A model generated the notes under the pieces. That model searched no databases. It was not told the DNA's origin and was given only the letters and a program-made list of their open reading frames with translations. A stretch of 64,000 nucleotides of DNA from Odiellus spinosus (taxonomy: Eukaryota; Arthropoda; Arachnida; Opiliones; Phalangiidae): contig OY987239.1 of NCBI GenBank assembly GCA_963920705.1, positions 8,585,504-8,649,503 of the forward strand. Reading direction: 5' to 3'. The translations under genes were made by a program, and so were the position numbers. This document shows positions 37,631 through 49,091 of this stretch, piece after piece (within the stretch, counting starts at the first letter, position 1; every line of letters begins with the position of its first letter).

Positions 37631-37759
37631 TTAATTATTATTAATTAAGCATAATTAACCCAAGCCAATGATAAAACAATTTGTAGGAAATAAAGCGTAA
37701 ATAAGACGAATTGTTACAATGCATGTGGTACTTATTTGATATTTAGCCTTCGGATATAT

Positions 37760-37805
37760 CAGAAGCCGATGAAACCCTCCTTTGAAGTCTACTACTCGGC
37801 TTCTG
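37760..37805. mobile_element. 337-bp CAGAAGCCG MITE, deletion remnant
   Basis: Forty-six bases: one whole terminal repeat (CAGAAGCCGATGAAACCC to GTCTACTACT) joined to the last CGGCTTCTG of the other end. Confidence 0.8.
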
Positions 37806-37810
37806 GCATT

Positions 37811-38005
37811 AGCGCGGTTTCCCATTTGCGCGGTTGCCATTTGCGCAGTTTTCCATTTTGCGCTTATAACTTAAAATATAACAAGAGGAACAGACTAGTT
37901 CGAGTGATTAAATAACCTAACCTAATCTAACGTAACCTTATCTAACCTGCAAATGAACACTGCGCAAAAGGAAATGCGCTTGTGGGAACTGCACAATTGG
38001 AACCT
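37811..38005. repeat. Fold-back element H1 with CCTAA core
   Basis: The left arm has four words of the type TTTCCCATTTGCGCGGTT. The right arm has the inverted words (ACTGCGCAAAAGG, AAATGCGCTTGTGGGAACTG). Between them lies a run of CCTAA-like words (37913-37949: ATAACCTAACCTAATCTAAC and onwards). Same plan as 54438-54893 and 55800-56345. Confidence 0.7.
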
Positions 38006-38462
38006 TACCGTTCAAAATTATTTATAGAAATCTTTAATAAAATATTAACGGATAAATAAGAAATGTGGTTGCCATATAAAACTGCAACAAATTAAGAAAT
38101 TTTATGTTGGAAAATCTTTATTTCCGCTGATATAAGAATAAATGCATTCTTGAACATAAAAAACACTAATTGTTATGTCTCACAACATAATCAATGGCGA
38201 TCAAATTTGGAAAATAAATCTCGAACTTCGCTTTGAGTTGATTCTCTGTTTCGGTGTAACATATTTGCGAGTTGCGCCGAAGCCGGACGCTCAACGCTGT
38301 TCCATTGGAAACCTAGTATTGAAACTGGTGGAGTTTGCGTTTGTGGTGGCGGACAAGAACTCTGCACACAAAAATGTATAAACCAATGCGAAAACCAAGG
38401 AAAAACCTTAAAGGAATACTTAAAACAATCCAAAAACCTTTCATTTGGAGCATTAATTGTAT
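38006..38462. other. Intergenic, no gene recognised
   Basis: Short open frames only. GTGTTTGTGGTGGCGGACAA and CTCTGCACACAAAAATG at 38330-38375 look protein-like, but no start or splice partner is visible. Confidence 0.3.
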
Positions 38463-38799
38463 CAGAAGCCGATGAAACCCTCCTTTGAAGTCTACTACTC
38501 TAATGTTCCATATAGCGCTATTCTCTGTATGGGTAAAATTCCCAATTTTGAGAGATCGGAGGGATCCTACTTCATACCCCCTGTCTACGGAAAATTGGAA
38601 ATTCTCTCTCTCCACAAACGACGATTTTTTTTTGACGAACTCCAAGGCTGCTAGAGATATTCGCTGGCCTAACTCCCACTCCGAAAATATCTACCGTTAG
38701 GAGGCGTACCAATCTCGATTTTTGAGACTAACCGATACAGAGAGGGGTAGACAAGACCCGGGAGTAATAGACTTCAAAGGAGAGTTTCATCGGCTTCTG
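38463..38799. mobile_element. CAGAAGCCG MITE, 337 bp
   Basis: Terminal repeats of about 32 bp (CAGAAGCCGATGAAACCCTC at the left, GGTTTCATCGGCTTCTG type at the right) plus inner repeats CTCTCTGTATGGGT and ACCCATACAGAGAG-type words. Full-length relatives at 44409, 46009 and 58971. Not flanked by a clear duplication here. Confidence 0.85.
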
Positions 38800-38889
38800 C
38801 TGTAAGATTTAGTAGTTTCTAAAGGCAAAAGGCCTAAAATAAAAATTACTTCTTGGAGCGTTTTAAGTATCCCTTTTAAAATGTCTTAC

Positions 38890-39699
38890 AAGTATTTTTC
38901 CACGCATTAATCTGTAATGTCTTTTGAAAACTCTTAAGAAAGGATCTTTACTAAAATCCCTTTCTTTAATTGTAAGTAAAATAGAAGCTTTTTTAAAGAC
39001 TGATTTCGAGCGTGGGGCGTTCTCCACCAGTAGTCTTATTTGATCTTTTTGAACGTCGCTCGCGTCGTCGTAACCATCGAGAACCAAAAGAATGCTGGTA
39101 TCCTTATGTTCTAAAGCTCGCTCAACCAATGACGTATCAGTTTCGCGAGAAATACCTTCTTGGCAAAGACGTTTCAATGAAGTTTCCAAGTCTTCATCGC
39201 CTTTTGAAGTTTTAAATTCCTTCAAACGGGTTAAATTATCAGATATCATACAACGCTACGCTACAGAGATATGCATCTTAATTCAATTCGAGTAAAAAGG
39301 ACTTCGGGAGACCGGTGGCGCCATCAGTTAGACCAATTTGTATATTTTTAGGTACCATAAGTAAAGAATCATCTTAATATGTATGCTAAATGTAAAATTC
39401 ACACCTTAAATACGAGTAAATTGAATAGGACAGCTGGGTTGTCGACTTTGCCTTGGGCCCAATCATAAGCTAGCTTTTTGCAGAGAGTAGTTTTGCCAGT
39501 TCCTGATTCGCCGGTTATTAAAAACCGATTGGGTGCTCTATCGCAACCAGTGTCGGGAAATAGCATATGATTATAATGAGTGTCTCGACCAGTCTGGGAT
39601 GACTTCAGACAGAAACCCAAGTCGTCTCGCGTTATCAGCGGTTCAGGTTCCAGAAGATAGGAATTAGCCAAACTTTGGTTTATTTCATCAACATTTTCT
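38890..39699 (-). CDS. NACHT-domain NTPase, partial gene (two exons seen)
   Basis: NACHT is the nucleotide-binding and assembly domain of NLR-type innate sensors. Exons in coding order: 39699-39405 and 39255-38890; the intron is phase 0 with GT and AG. The first exon has ANSYLLEPEPLITRDDLG, then the Walker A block FLITGESGTGKTTLCKKLAY with DWAQGK, as in NACHT proteins. The second has DTSILLVLDGYDDASDVQK, a Walker B with the NACHT pattern of acidic residues, then LLTIKERDF where the sensor step is expected. A good donor (CTT then GTAAGA) ends the second exon at 38890. No exon upstream of 39699 or downstream of 38890 was found, so neither N-terminal effector nor C-terminal repeats are visible. 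It may be a working gene with distant exons or a leftover fragment. Confidence 0.65.
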
Positions 39700-40158
39700 C
39701 TGTAATCTAGTATTCATAGTTAAGAATAGTAAATAAAAGCTATTATTACCAGGAATTCATAAATAAATATGGAAGCTATATTGGACTTATTTTCTTTACT
39801 GTATTCAGACTTACAGCCTCCACATATAGCTCCACCAATTTCTATAAATATATTATTTATTACAAGAAAAAAAATATAATCAATGATGTTTCTTTAGTAT
39901 TAATTAGTTATGTGGCATAATCATCATGACGATCAGCGCATAACATTATACGCTAACGCGTCTACTGAATATTGAAAATTATCTTTCTTTGTTATAAAAA
40001 AAAAACATTTAATCTCCAGATCTTTAATCTACAAAGCATATAATAATTATTAGACCTTATTAGGCTGAATAAAAATTTGAAATTAAAGCGCCATAATTTG
40101 CGAATGGCGCGATAACAATTTTGGCTCTCCTCGTGTTTATAAACAATCTTTCGTTTAA
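39700..40158. other. Upstream of NACHT exons, no further exon confirmed
   Basis: A minus-strand segment at about 39750-39845 is open and has splice-like borders, but its phase does not fit the exon at 39699, so it is not called. Confidence 0.3.
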
Positions 40159-40633
40159 AGGGAGAATGAAAGGCCAAAACAACCTATTTTTAATCAATTA
40201 AGAATGCTAAAATAATGAGAAAAACAATAATAACTCACCAAAAATATTTCGTTATTTTATAATCAATTTCCAAAGTTCCGAAACAAGCAGATGCTAAGCC
40301 TTGGCTGCCTAGCTCGGCGAACTAGGCGAGCACGAGCCGTATTTTTTTTTAATATTCCCGTCTGATCTAGTCGTCAATCACGAGCGAGTACGCGTATTTA
40401 TAAAATACGCGCACTCGCTCGTGATTGGCGACAAGAACAGCCGCGAATATTAAAAAAATACAGGTCGTGATAGCCTAGTTCACCGAGCTAGGCAGCCTAG
40501 GCTTAGCATCGGAACTTTGGAAATTGATTATAAAATAACGAAATATTTTTGGTGAGTTATATTATTGTTTTTCTCATTATTTTAGCATTCTTAATCGGTT
40601 AAAAATAGGTTGTTTCGGCCTTTCATTCTCCCT
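40159..40633. mobile_element. 475-bp near-perfect palindrome, TTAA-flanked
   Basis: Two arms of about 220 bp, centred near 40400. The left arm starts AGGGAGAATGAAAGGCC and the right ends GGCCTTTCATTCTCCCT. The centre is GAGCGAGTACGCG, TATTTATAAAATA, CGCGCACTCGCTC. Arm divergence is only a few per cent. TTAA stands on both sides (40155-40158 and 40634-40637), fitting a piggyBac or Kolobok-type fold-back element. No coding content. Confidence 0.85.
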
Positions 40634-42469
40634 TTAAGATAGCTACCTTCAATTTAAGGCGCCGCAAAAATCTATAAAAGGGCGTAGACTATGACGTGCA
40701 CACAATAAATCCTTCTGTATTTATTTATTTATGAATTCCTGTTATAACACATGAATATATTTACTTGGAGATCCGTGATAATGACTTTCAAACTTAGTTT
40801 TAGTTTGTGTAACTTTTAAGTGCTTCAATCATTTAAAATAATAAATTAATTAACACATTTTTAATTTCATTAGATTAATTAATTTTACTTGCGAGTCTTT
40901 GATACTAAAATGAGTTGTATTAGCATTACTTAAAATTCCTTTAAAATCCTCAACTTTAAAATTCATATCTTTCTAAAACAAAATTGGGAAATTAGGCCTA
41001 AATTTGATATTTTTTTAACATAATTACTTACGCTATGTCCAATTTGTGAATTACGATCTTATTAAATTAAATAAATTTAAAATCAATTAAATTATCTAAT
41101 ATAAATTAAAATTAAACTTAAACTAACCCAAGGAAACATCGCAATCAACTGTATTTACCAACGACACGGAGTTTTCACCAATAGTCTAAATTTAAATTAA
41201 TTATAAATTATTAAATTAAAATTAAAATACATTATGATTAATTACTTGTTTCGTTTCTTTAATACTTTCATCATCAGGTATATTAGTCGCCATTATTTAA
41301 ATCTAAATTAAATAGTCTTTAAATCATTTAAAATTCACTTGCTCTTTAAAAGATTGTTTTTCGTCTGCTACTTTTTTAAGCCTGTACCGTCAACGAATTG
41401 AACGAGTTACAAAATTATACTTTAATAATTATAATATTAAAAGTAATTTTATATTACAGGAAACTTTTATCTTACCCTTAACTTAATTATAATTGGATTT
41501 AAATGCGGGTTTAATAATAATTACTTAAGTATTTGTTAACTTAAAGCCAGAGAGAAAGGTCTCTTCGAATGACTAACGTTTTAGTTTTAACTAGGAATTG
41601 CATCATGAGGTGCAATCGCGGACGCGGCTTCGAAGCTTTCCCTCCGCGCTAGCAACGAATGATGTATATTATATATTGTATATTTCCAAGGTTAAAATTA
41701 TATTGAATACTGTGTTATCTCTAAAGGGAACATCTCACGCGAAACTAATTACCTTTGGCAGAGATGACAATTTTTTAAGCCACACCCCCTAAGGGGGTGT
41801 AGGCTATTATAATGTACTTGATGGTTGTAGTAGTAGTAGTGATTGTAGTAGTAGTAGTATTTTCATAATTTTTCCTCGATTACTTCATTTAAGAACACGA
41901 CTACACGAGTGACCATCAAACCAAGTTCTAATAAAACTTGCTTTTAATGTAAAAGGGTAAATATCACCAACTGCTGCGTAAAACTATAAGTTATTTCTGA
42001 AACCACGTTTTCCATAATATGGAACATGACCTTTAGTCAGTTGACGTTTATCAACCAAAGATATATATCTCCCATTACTTTCACGTATATTTGAACTCAA
42101 CAAAATGACAGTGGCAATTGGGCGGAGCATAAGCTATCAGCAAATATAGGTCTTGTCCTTAAAGCATAGTTATGGCACACCATTCAGGACATACACAGTC
42201 ACCTGTATAATAGAAGATATGGGTGTCATTGCCAGAATGAAGAATTCATCTCATAACGTGAATTCATTAGTGTCGAAACTAAAACATGACATAAAATATC
42301 AGGAACTGCACCTTTTCGATGTAATCTAATCTATAGTATTCTCTAGTTGAGATAGATTTAACCGTAAATGTATATTCAAAAACTCGTGCGTTTAAAAAGG
42401 TTTTGTATAATTTTATTTGTGAATTGGAATTGCTATTGAGAAGATTTCGAGGACTAGTTAAATAATAAA
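40634..42469. other. Intergenic upstream of the six-cysteine cluster
   Basis: Very AT-rich, no gene recognised. A short hairpin ACACCCCCTAAGGGGGTGT lies at 41783-41801 and a GTA-type microsatellite at about 41826-41860. Confidence 0.4.
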
Positions 42470-44973
42470 ATGTTTGCAAAATATTTCGTATTGATGTGCG
42501 TACCGGTATATGGCTTAAGTGAATCAACAGATAAATTTCAATCTAATGATCAAGATACTAACGACGGAATCAAGTTCTATGAGGATTATGGTTGTAGTAA
42601 GTTAATTTAAATAATTTTAAGACCTTACGAAGAAGAAAAACGTGTAACTGCTAATTTTCAAAATATTGATTTGGGACTTGCTAAGATTACAAATGTTTCA
42701 ATAAGGATGGCATTGCTGCATTTTTACGAGTCTCAACAAAATTCTAAAGCAATCAACGCTAGTTTTTAAATTTTGATTGATTAACTGTAGAATCTCTAAT
42801 AACTAGACCTATCCATTAGAAAAAAAATGAGTGGCTGTACCTATTTCAAAAGTACCGCTAGATGTCACTTTCTTGGGGATAAAAAAGGCGGGAAATTCAA
42901 ATGGAGGCGGAAAATTTCAAAATTGACAGCCCTCCACTCCAAAAATGGCTATCGTCCCTTATTGGAAAAGAATTAGATTAATTTAGGAGAAGCACGATGG
43001 ATGTTTTACCAAATTCGATATTTGTTAATTGCTAATTGAGTACAGGGTAATTTAACTACAAAAATCGAATTATCTTTATGAATTTCTCGTCTAAGATCAA
43101 CTGTTGTAAGAATAGCTAATACCAAGAATCCATTCAGGTTCCATATGAATATATATTCAATAACCATCCTCCCAAACTTTGTAGCAAAAGTTCGTCCGCT
43201 TCGAATCGATTTTTCAAGTAAATCGCTCCTGAAATCTATTATTAACCCGCGCCACTAACGACCTTGACATAATATTTTGGGTAATAAAAATGGAGCCGAC
43301 CGAAAAAAGATCTAAGCGTACAAATGTTGCGAAAATTGCAGACGAAATTTGTTACAAAGTTTGGGAGGATGGTACCAGAGGCTAAAGCTATGCTACCATA
43401 TTCTTATGGAACCTGAATGGATTCTTGCTAATACTGTTCTTGATTTCTAACATAGGTTCAACCGCTACTGATCAACAAGTGAAAGACGTAATTCAATGTT
43501 TTCAGACGGATAACCCGGAATATTACGTATCGGTAAGTTTCATTGACGAATTCGAAATTTCCATAATGGGCTACGGCCATTGGGGTACAAATATAATGAT
43601 GAATTATCACAATAGATGGCGCCCCTGCGCCTCACTGTCTCTCGCTCTCGAGTCTCGAAGCACGAAGGGAGGGGCAGTGCCTAGTTTGTCTCTCTCGTCA
43701 TATCTTAGTCAATCAGAATAGAATCAGAATGGGAACTACGATAGCGACATCTCTTAACAGATCACCGCGTAAAGAGTACGTGTACCCCAATGGCGCTGCG
43801 TCTGCAAGTTCCTCTTCAATTTCGAATTCGTCTATTAATAATATTATAAAGTGATTTTTAAATTGGTTACTCATTAAACGAAACTTTTTTTGAATAAATA
43901 GGCACTGAAAAGCATTAAAACTGGAGGAGCTTGCCAAAAATATCTTAAAACATATGACAGTAACGCGGAAGATTTGACACCATTCTGCAGAAGCATAATA
44001 TCCGTGGATGACCAAAACACTCGAGATGTAAGCCCATCATGCTCATAAATATCATAATTAGTAGATTAGTGTATGGATAATTATGTATCACTTTATTCAA
44101 TAATAGGAAACAACGCCCCATAGCTTAATGATGCAGTATTAAGTCATACCCCATCACTTAAAAATAACCAAAAAAGTCTTCACCCCTGTCTGGCTCGAGT
44201 GGTATGGACTCTCCCTTGATATTTTGAGTCGGGAGCGAGGGACGGAATTTCGGCGGGGCCCCCGTGGCTATATTGTCTTCCCCCAACTCCTGAATTTCTC
44301 CACAGAGTAGCGCTTCCCATTTCACTATTTACACGCCGACTGCGGCCGCTAGAGTGTCTAGAATACAGAATCTGCTTGGTCATTTACCCGACCCTTTGCT
44401 GATAGTATCAGAAGCCGATGAAACCCTCCTTTGAAGTCTATTACTCCCGGGTCTTGTCTACCCCTCTCTGTATGGGTTAGTTTCAAAAAGCGCGACTCGT
44501 ACGCCTCCTAACGGTAGATATTTTCGGAGCCGGAGTTCGTCCAGCGAATATCTCTAGCAGCCTCGGAGTTCGTCAAAAAAACGTCGTCGTTTGTGGAGAG
44601 AGAGAATTTCCAATTTTCCGTAGACAGGTGGTATGAAGTAGGACCCCTCCGATCTCGTAAAATTGTGAATTTTACCCATACAGAGAGGAGCGCTATATGG
44701 AACATTAGAGTAGTAGACTTCAAAGGAGGGTTTCATCGGCTTCTGATAGTATTAAGCTACGGGGCGTTGTTTACTTTAATGGAATAAAGTGATAGACTTC
44801 TGATAACACAATTACAGCTGGTTGAGTGTGCTGCCGAAGCTTTCGGTAGATATCCGGAAGCGAGACTAATAGAAGTAATTAATTTTTGAATAACCAAAAT
44901 ATAATTATAAATATTAAAATAATATTTTGTTTTTTAGCCGCAAGATCGCGATGTTTGTAAGAAAATTTATTGA
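42470..44973 (+). CDS. Six-cysteine secreted protein, paralogue A, 140 aa
   Basis: Exons 42470-42596, 43456-43532, 43902-44027, 44818-44874, 44938-44973; 423 nt in phase, intact. Signal peptide MFAKYFVLMCVPVYGLSE. The mature part has six cysteines, each placed as in B, C and D: DYGCS, VIQCF, GGACQ, TPFCRSIIS, LVECA and RDVCK. Exon 3 encodes a conserved core (A/T)L(K/D)SIK.GG.C. The C-terminal tail (PQDRDVCKKIY) differs most from the others. An AATAAA lies at 44988. Introns 1, 2 and 3 each hold a MITE. I do not recognise the family: the spacing lacks the CxxxC of odorant-binding proteins. Most likely a haemolymph or gland secretion; this is inference. Confidence 0.82.
42795..42905. repeat. Dispersed repeat, inverted partner at 52 kb
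   Basis: It shares TAGAAAAAAAATGAG, GTACC, GATGTCACTTTCTTG-type and AAAAAGGCGGGAAATTCAAAT with the complement of 52400-52510. It lies in intron 1 of gene A. Confidence 0.6.
43123..43427. mobile_element. MITE with 7-bp duplication, CAAGAATCC ends
   Basis: Ends CAAGAATCCATTCAGGTTCC and GGAACCTGAATGGATTCTTG; CTAATAC is duplicated exactly (43116-43122 and 43428-43434). Subterminal CATCCTCCCAAACTTTGT is also inverted. In intron 1 of gene A, 28 bp before exon 2. CA..TG ends with a 7-bp duplication recall P-superfamily elements. Confidence 0.88.
43543..43833. mobile_element. MITE in gene A intron 2
   Basis: GACGAATTCGAAATTTCC at the left and AATTTCGAATTCGTC at the right, with CCATTGGGGTACA and TGTACCCCAATGG further in. 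Duplication not resolved. Confidence 0.75.
44180..44830. repeat. Dispersed repeat X, copy 2, interrupted
   Basis: Longest copy of family X (see 9136-9345). It spans most of intron 3 of gene A up to the acceptor of exon 4, and is split by the 44409-44745 MITE. Confidence 0.65.
44409..44745. mobile_element. CAGAAGCCG MITE, 337 bp, 7-bp duplication
   Basis: Inverted relative to 38463-38799. ATAGTAT is duplicated on both sides (44402-44408 and 44746-44752). Repeat X copy 1 at 9.3 kb shows the same site unfilled. Confidence 0.9.
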
Positions 44974-45076
44974 AGAAGAAATTGGAATAAAAAATAATAA
45001 AACTTGTAATAATTAAACCATGAATTAAATAAACGTTTAACCCTTGGGGGCAAGAATTTGTTTCCTTTCAACACAA

Positions 45077-45482
45077 GAGCTCGGAATTCGTATAATTTCT
45101 ATTAATTGGATAAAATCTACTAAATTCTGTTGTATATTATCAGTTTGATTAAAAATAGACTCTTTTTCATTCGATTTAACTTATTCGAAGATAAACTGTA
45201 AAAAAAATAATCCATATCCGTTTTTATCCAAAAATGGCCTTATCTTAGAATATTATCCGCGTTATACGTTCGGATAAAAACATTCAAAATTTATTTTCGT
45301 GAAAAATAACGAATAAAAAGATGATTTAAAATCTTAGTTTCGTCGTTTTATTTATATTCTTCGAATTAAAAGTCAATTTGAAATATTATTCTTATATTTT
45401 AGACTAATTCTGGAAACGCGAATTTTCTTATCCATCATTGAAAACGAGTAATTTGTTCTAAGATAAAGCGCCAAACGCTTTT
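45077..45482. mobile_element. GAGCTCGG MITE, right part missing
   Basis: It starts GAGCTCGGAATTCGTATAAT 104 bp past the gene A stop codon and breaks off at GATAAAGCGCCAAACGC. It separates genes A and B. Confidence 0.85.
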
Positions 45483-45851
45483 ATGTTGTTAGTAACATGT
45501 AGGCCATTTTTGTACAATATCATATTCCTGTTGCGTTATTTGATATCTGTGTGTAACGTTTTCGAAAAAAATACATAGGTATGACCTACAATGTATGATA
45601 AAACTAAAATTTATTAAACTGGAACACATGGTGCCCTAAATCGTTTCCATCTCATACCGAGGATTCAATATCGTCTAAACTTTAATATGACATCAAATAA
45701 GGTGAACTGAACCGTAAAATAGACCACCATAGTTTTGACTTACAATAAATGTATCAAAAATTAGAACATTGGGTTTATTCATTAATATTTTAGTTTTGCA
45801 TTGTAACTGACTCTGAATAGTGCAACCTAGCTAAATAAAATCTCCAAAATT

Positions 45852-47614
45852 ATGTTTGCTCAATACTTGGTATTGTTATGCGTCGTTGGCTTTAGTAAAT
45901 CAGTTACCTTAACGAAAGAAAAAACCAGCGATGCCATCCAATTAAACCTGGACTTTGGTTGTAGTAAGTATTTTCTGGAAATTATTCCAATACATCACTG
46001 TATAGTGTAAGAAGCCGATGAAACCCTCCTTTGAAGTCTATTACTCCCGGGGCTTGTCTACCCCTCTCTGTATGGGTTAGTTTCAAAAAGCGCGATTCGT
46101 ACGACTCCTAATGGTAGATATTTTCGGAGCGGGAGTTCGTCGAGCGAATATCTCTAGCAGCCTTGGAGTTCGTCCAAAAAACGTCTTCGTTTGTGGAGAG
46201 AGAGAATTTCCAATTTTCCGTAGACAGGGGGGTATGAAGTAGGACCCCTCCGATCTCGTAAAATTGGGAATTTTACCCATACAGAGAGGAGCGCTATATG
46301 GAACATTAGAGTAGTAGACTTCAAAGGAGGGTTTCATCGGCTTCTGATGTGAGTCATGGAAGGGCGGTATTACTTTTTTAGATTATCAGAATAAGATAAG
46401 ACTCACTTTATCTGTATGACGCTTTATCTACGAACAGATTACTCGAATAAAAACAATTTGAAATAAATAATTATATCTTCCATTTTATTGTTATTTTTGT
46501 AGAAAAATATTTTGTTCATTTTACAATAAATTTTTAATCCAAGGTGAAAGTGGTACCGACCAGCAAGTACAATACGCATTGAAATGCTTCATGGAATCTA
46601 ATAAGGATTATTACAATAAAGTAAGTTAAAGTACCAAGATCTAAACAAAAATTCTTTCATGGGTCTAATTTTCTTTTTATCAACAGACACTTGACAGCAT
46701 TAAGGCTGGAGGAAAATGCGAAAAATTTACAAAATCAAGCTATTCACCGGTTTATGACTTGACACCATATTGCCGAACCATTGTATCTGTCGACGACCCA
46801 AACACTAGAGACGTAAGACTTAGAATTATTGACAAATAGATTAAGCTAAATAACATAAGTGTTCTGTATCCGCAGTCAAAAGCAGGCCAGGCAAAATTAG
46901 AGCTCGGAATCGGATACTTTATTTTCGGATAATTCGTATAATTGTTAAATGTATAAGGTTTACCCGAAGATAAGCGTTTGACGCTTTATCTACCAACAAA
47001 TTTCTCGTATTCAAACGTATAACGATGGATAAGAAAATTCGCGTTTCCAGAATTAGTCTAAAATAAAAGAAAAATATTTCAAATTGACTTTTAATTTGAA
47101 GAATATAAATAAAACGACGAAACTAAGATATTAAATCATCTTTTTATTCGTTATTTTTCACGAAATTAAATTTTGAATTTTTTTATCCGAACGTATAACG
47201 CGGATAATATTCTAAGATAAGGTCATTTTTGGATAAAAACGGATATGGATTAGGTTTTTTTACTTTATCTTCGAATAAGTTAACTCGAATGAAAAATAGT
47301 CTATTTTTAATCAAACAGATAATATACATCAGAAATTAGTAGATTTTATCTAATTAATAAAAATTATACGAATTCCGAGCTCTAATCTCGAATGGGTTTG
47401 TCTATTACCTTTTGTTTGTTATCATCTAATTATAATTACTCTCGCCATCGCAGTTTCTTAATTGCGTGGTGGAAAACTACGGTAGATATCCGAGTGAGAC
47501 TGCTATTCCAAATGTAATTAATAATAGTTTTAAATATCTTAAATTCTAGTAAAATATTTGAAATTAAATTGTACTTTGTTTTAACAGACTCCGGCTTGCG
47601 ACACAAAAATGTGA
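45852..47614 (+). CDS. Six-cysteine secreted protein, paralogue B, 133 aa
   Basis: Exons 45852-45963, 46544-46620, 46687-46812, 47454-47513, 47588-47614; 402 nt in phase, intact. Signal peptide MFAQYLVLLCVVGFSKSV. The cysteines sit in FGCSESGTD, YALKCFMES, GGKCEKF, TPYCRTIVSVDD, FLNCVVEN and TPACD. It is closest to A in exons 2 and 3 (TDQQV, DLTP.CR, SVDD.NTRD) and has the shortest tail of the four. A CAGAAGCCG MITE lies in intron 1 and a complete GAGCTCGG MITE in intron 3. A large satellite begins 37 bp past the stop. Confidence 0.85.
46009..46346. mobile_element. CAGAAGCCG MITE in gene B intron 1
   Basis: 338 bp, same direction as 44409-44745; the first base is changed from C to A. No clear duplication remains. 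Confidence 0.85.
46900..47382. mobile_element. GAGCTCGG MITE, complete, TA-flanked (gene B intron 3)
   Basis: 483 bp, inverted relative to 36721-37267. TA at 46898-46899 and 47383-47384. A shorter end region than the 547-bp copy. Confidence 0.9.
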
Positions 47615-47650
47615 AGCTTTTAGCTCGTGGTTGCGCTCATGAGCACTTAG

Positions 47651-49086
47651 CTTGGATAATTACTCTATTATATATCTTAATTCAATTTCTTGGATAATTA
47701 CTCTATTATATATCTTAATTCAATTTCTTGGATAATTACTGTAAAATATATCTTAAATTTCTTGGATAATTACTGTATTAGATATCTTCAATTTTCTTGG
47801 ATAATTACTGTAAAAGATATCTTAAATTTCTTGGATAATTACTGTATTAGATATCTTAAATTTTCTTGGATAATTGCTGTATTAGATATCTTCAATTTCT
47901 TGGATAATTACTGTATTAGATATCTTCAATTTCTTGGAAAATTACTGTAAAAGATATCTTAAATTTCTTGGATAATTACTGTATTAGATATCTTAAATTT
48001 TCTTGGATAATTACTGTATTAGATATCTTCAATATCTTGGATAATTACTGTATTAGATATCTTCAATATCTTGGATAATTACTGTATTAGATATCTTCAA
48101 TATCTTGGATAATTACTGTATTAGATATCTTCAATATCTTGGATAATTACTGTATTAGATATCTTCAATATCTTGGATAATTACTGTATTAGATATCTTC
48201 AATATCTTGGATAATTACTGTATTAGATATCTTAAATTTTCTTCGATAATTACTGTATTAGATATCTTCAATTTCTTGGATAATTACTGTATTAGATATC
48301 TTCAATTTCTTGGATAATTACTCTATTATATATCTTCAATATCTTGGATAATTACTGTATTAGATATCTTAAATTTTCTTGGATAATTACTGTATTAGAT
48401 ATCTTCAATTTCTTGGATAATTACTGTATTAGATATCTTCAATTTCTTGGATAATTACTCTATTATATATCTTCAATTTCTTGGATAATTACTGTATTAG
48501 ATATCTTCCATTTCTTGGATAATTACTGTATTAGATATCTTAAATTTCTTGGATAATTACTGTATTAGATATCTTCAATTTTCTTGGATAATTACTGAAA
48601 AGATATCTTAAATTTCTTGGATAATTACTGTATTAGATATCTTAAATTTTCTTGGATAATTACTGTATTAGATATCTTAAATTTCTTGGATAATTACTAT
48701 ATTAGATATCTTACATATCTTGGATAATTACTGTATTAGATATCTTCAATTTATTGGATAATTACTGTATTAGATATCTTCAATTTTCTTGGATAATTAC
48801 TGTAAAAGATATCTTAAATTTCTTGGATAATTACTGTAAAAGATATCTTAAATTTCTTGGATAATTACTGTATTAGATATCTTCAATTTTCTTGGATAAT
48901 TACTGAAAAGATATCTTAAATTTCTTGGATAATTACTGTATTAGATATCTTAAATTTTCTTGGATAATTACTGTATTAGATATCTTCAATTTCTTGGATA
49001 ATTACTGTATTAGATATCTTCAATATCTTGGATAATTACTGTATTAGATATCTTCAATTTCTTGGATAATTACTGTATTAGATAAT
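47651..49086. repeat. 34-36-bp satellite array
   Basis: About 41 units with core CTTGGATAATTACTG, TATTAGATATCTT and CAATTT. Variants (AATATCTTGG, AAATTTTC, GTAAAAGATATC) come in short runs. GATATC lies in nearly every unit. The array fills the space between gene B and a MITE end, with no other sequence at its right border. Confidence 0.93.
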
Positions 49087-49091
49087 TCCAT

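Noticed and set aside
37811-38005. Could the fold-back elements or arrays be CRISPR?
   Set aside because: Eukaryotic setting, no unique spacers between repeats, and arms inverted about a core.
39750-39845. Possible additional upstream NACHT exon
   Set aside because: Splice words are present, but the phase does not join to the exon at 39699.
44508-44787. Overlapping 60-70-codon frames with FEVYYSNVPYSA, also at 38.5, 46.1 and 59.0 kb
   Set aside because: They are frames within the 337-bp MITE and recur because the element does, in both directions.
47690-47950. 86-codon frame in the GATATCTT satellite
   Set aside because: Repeat translation only.
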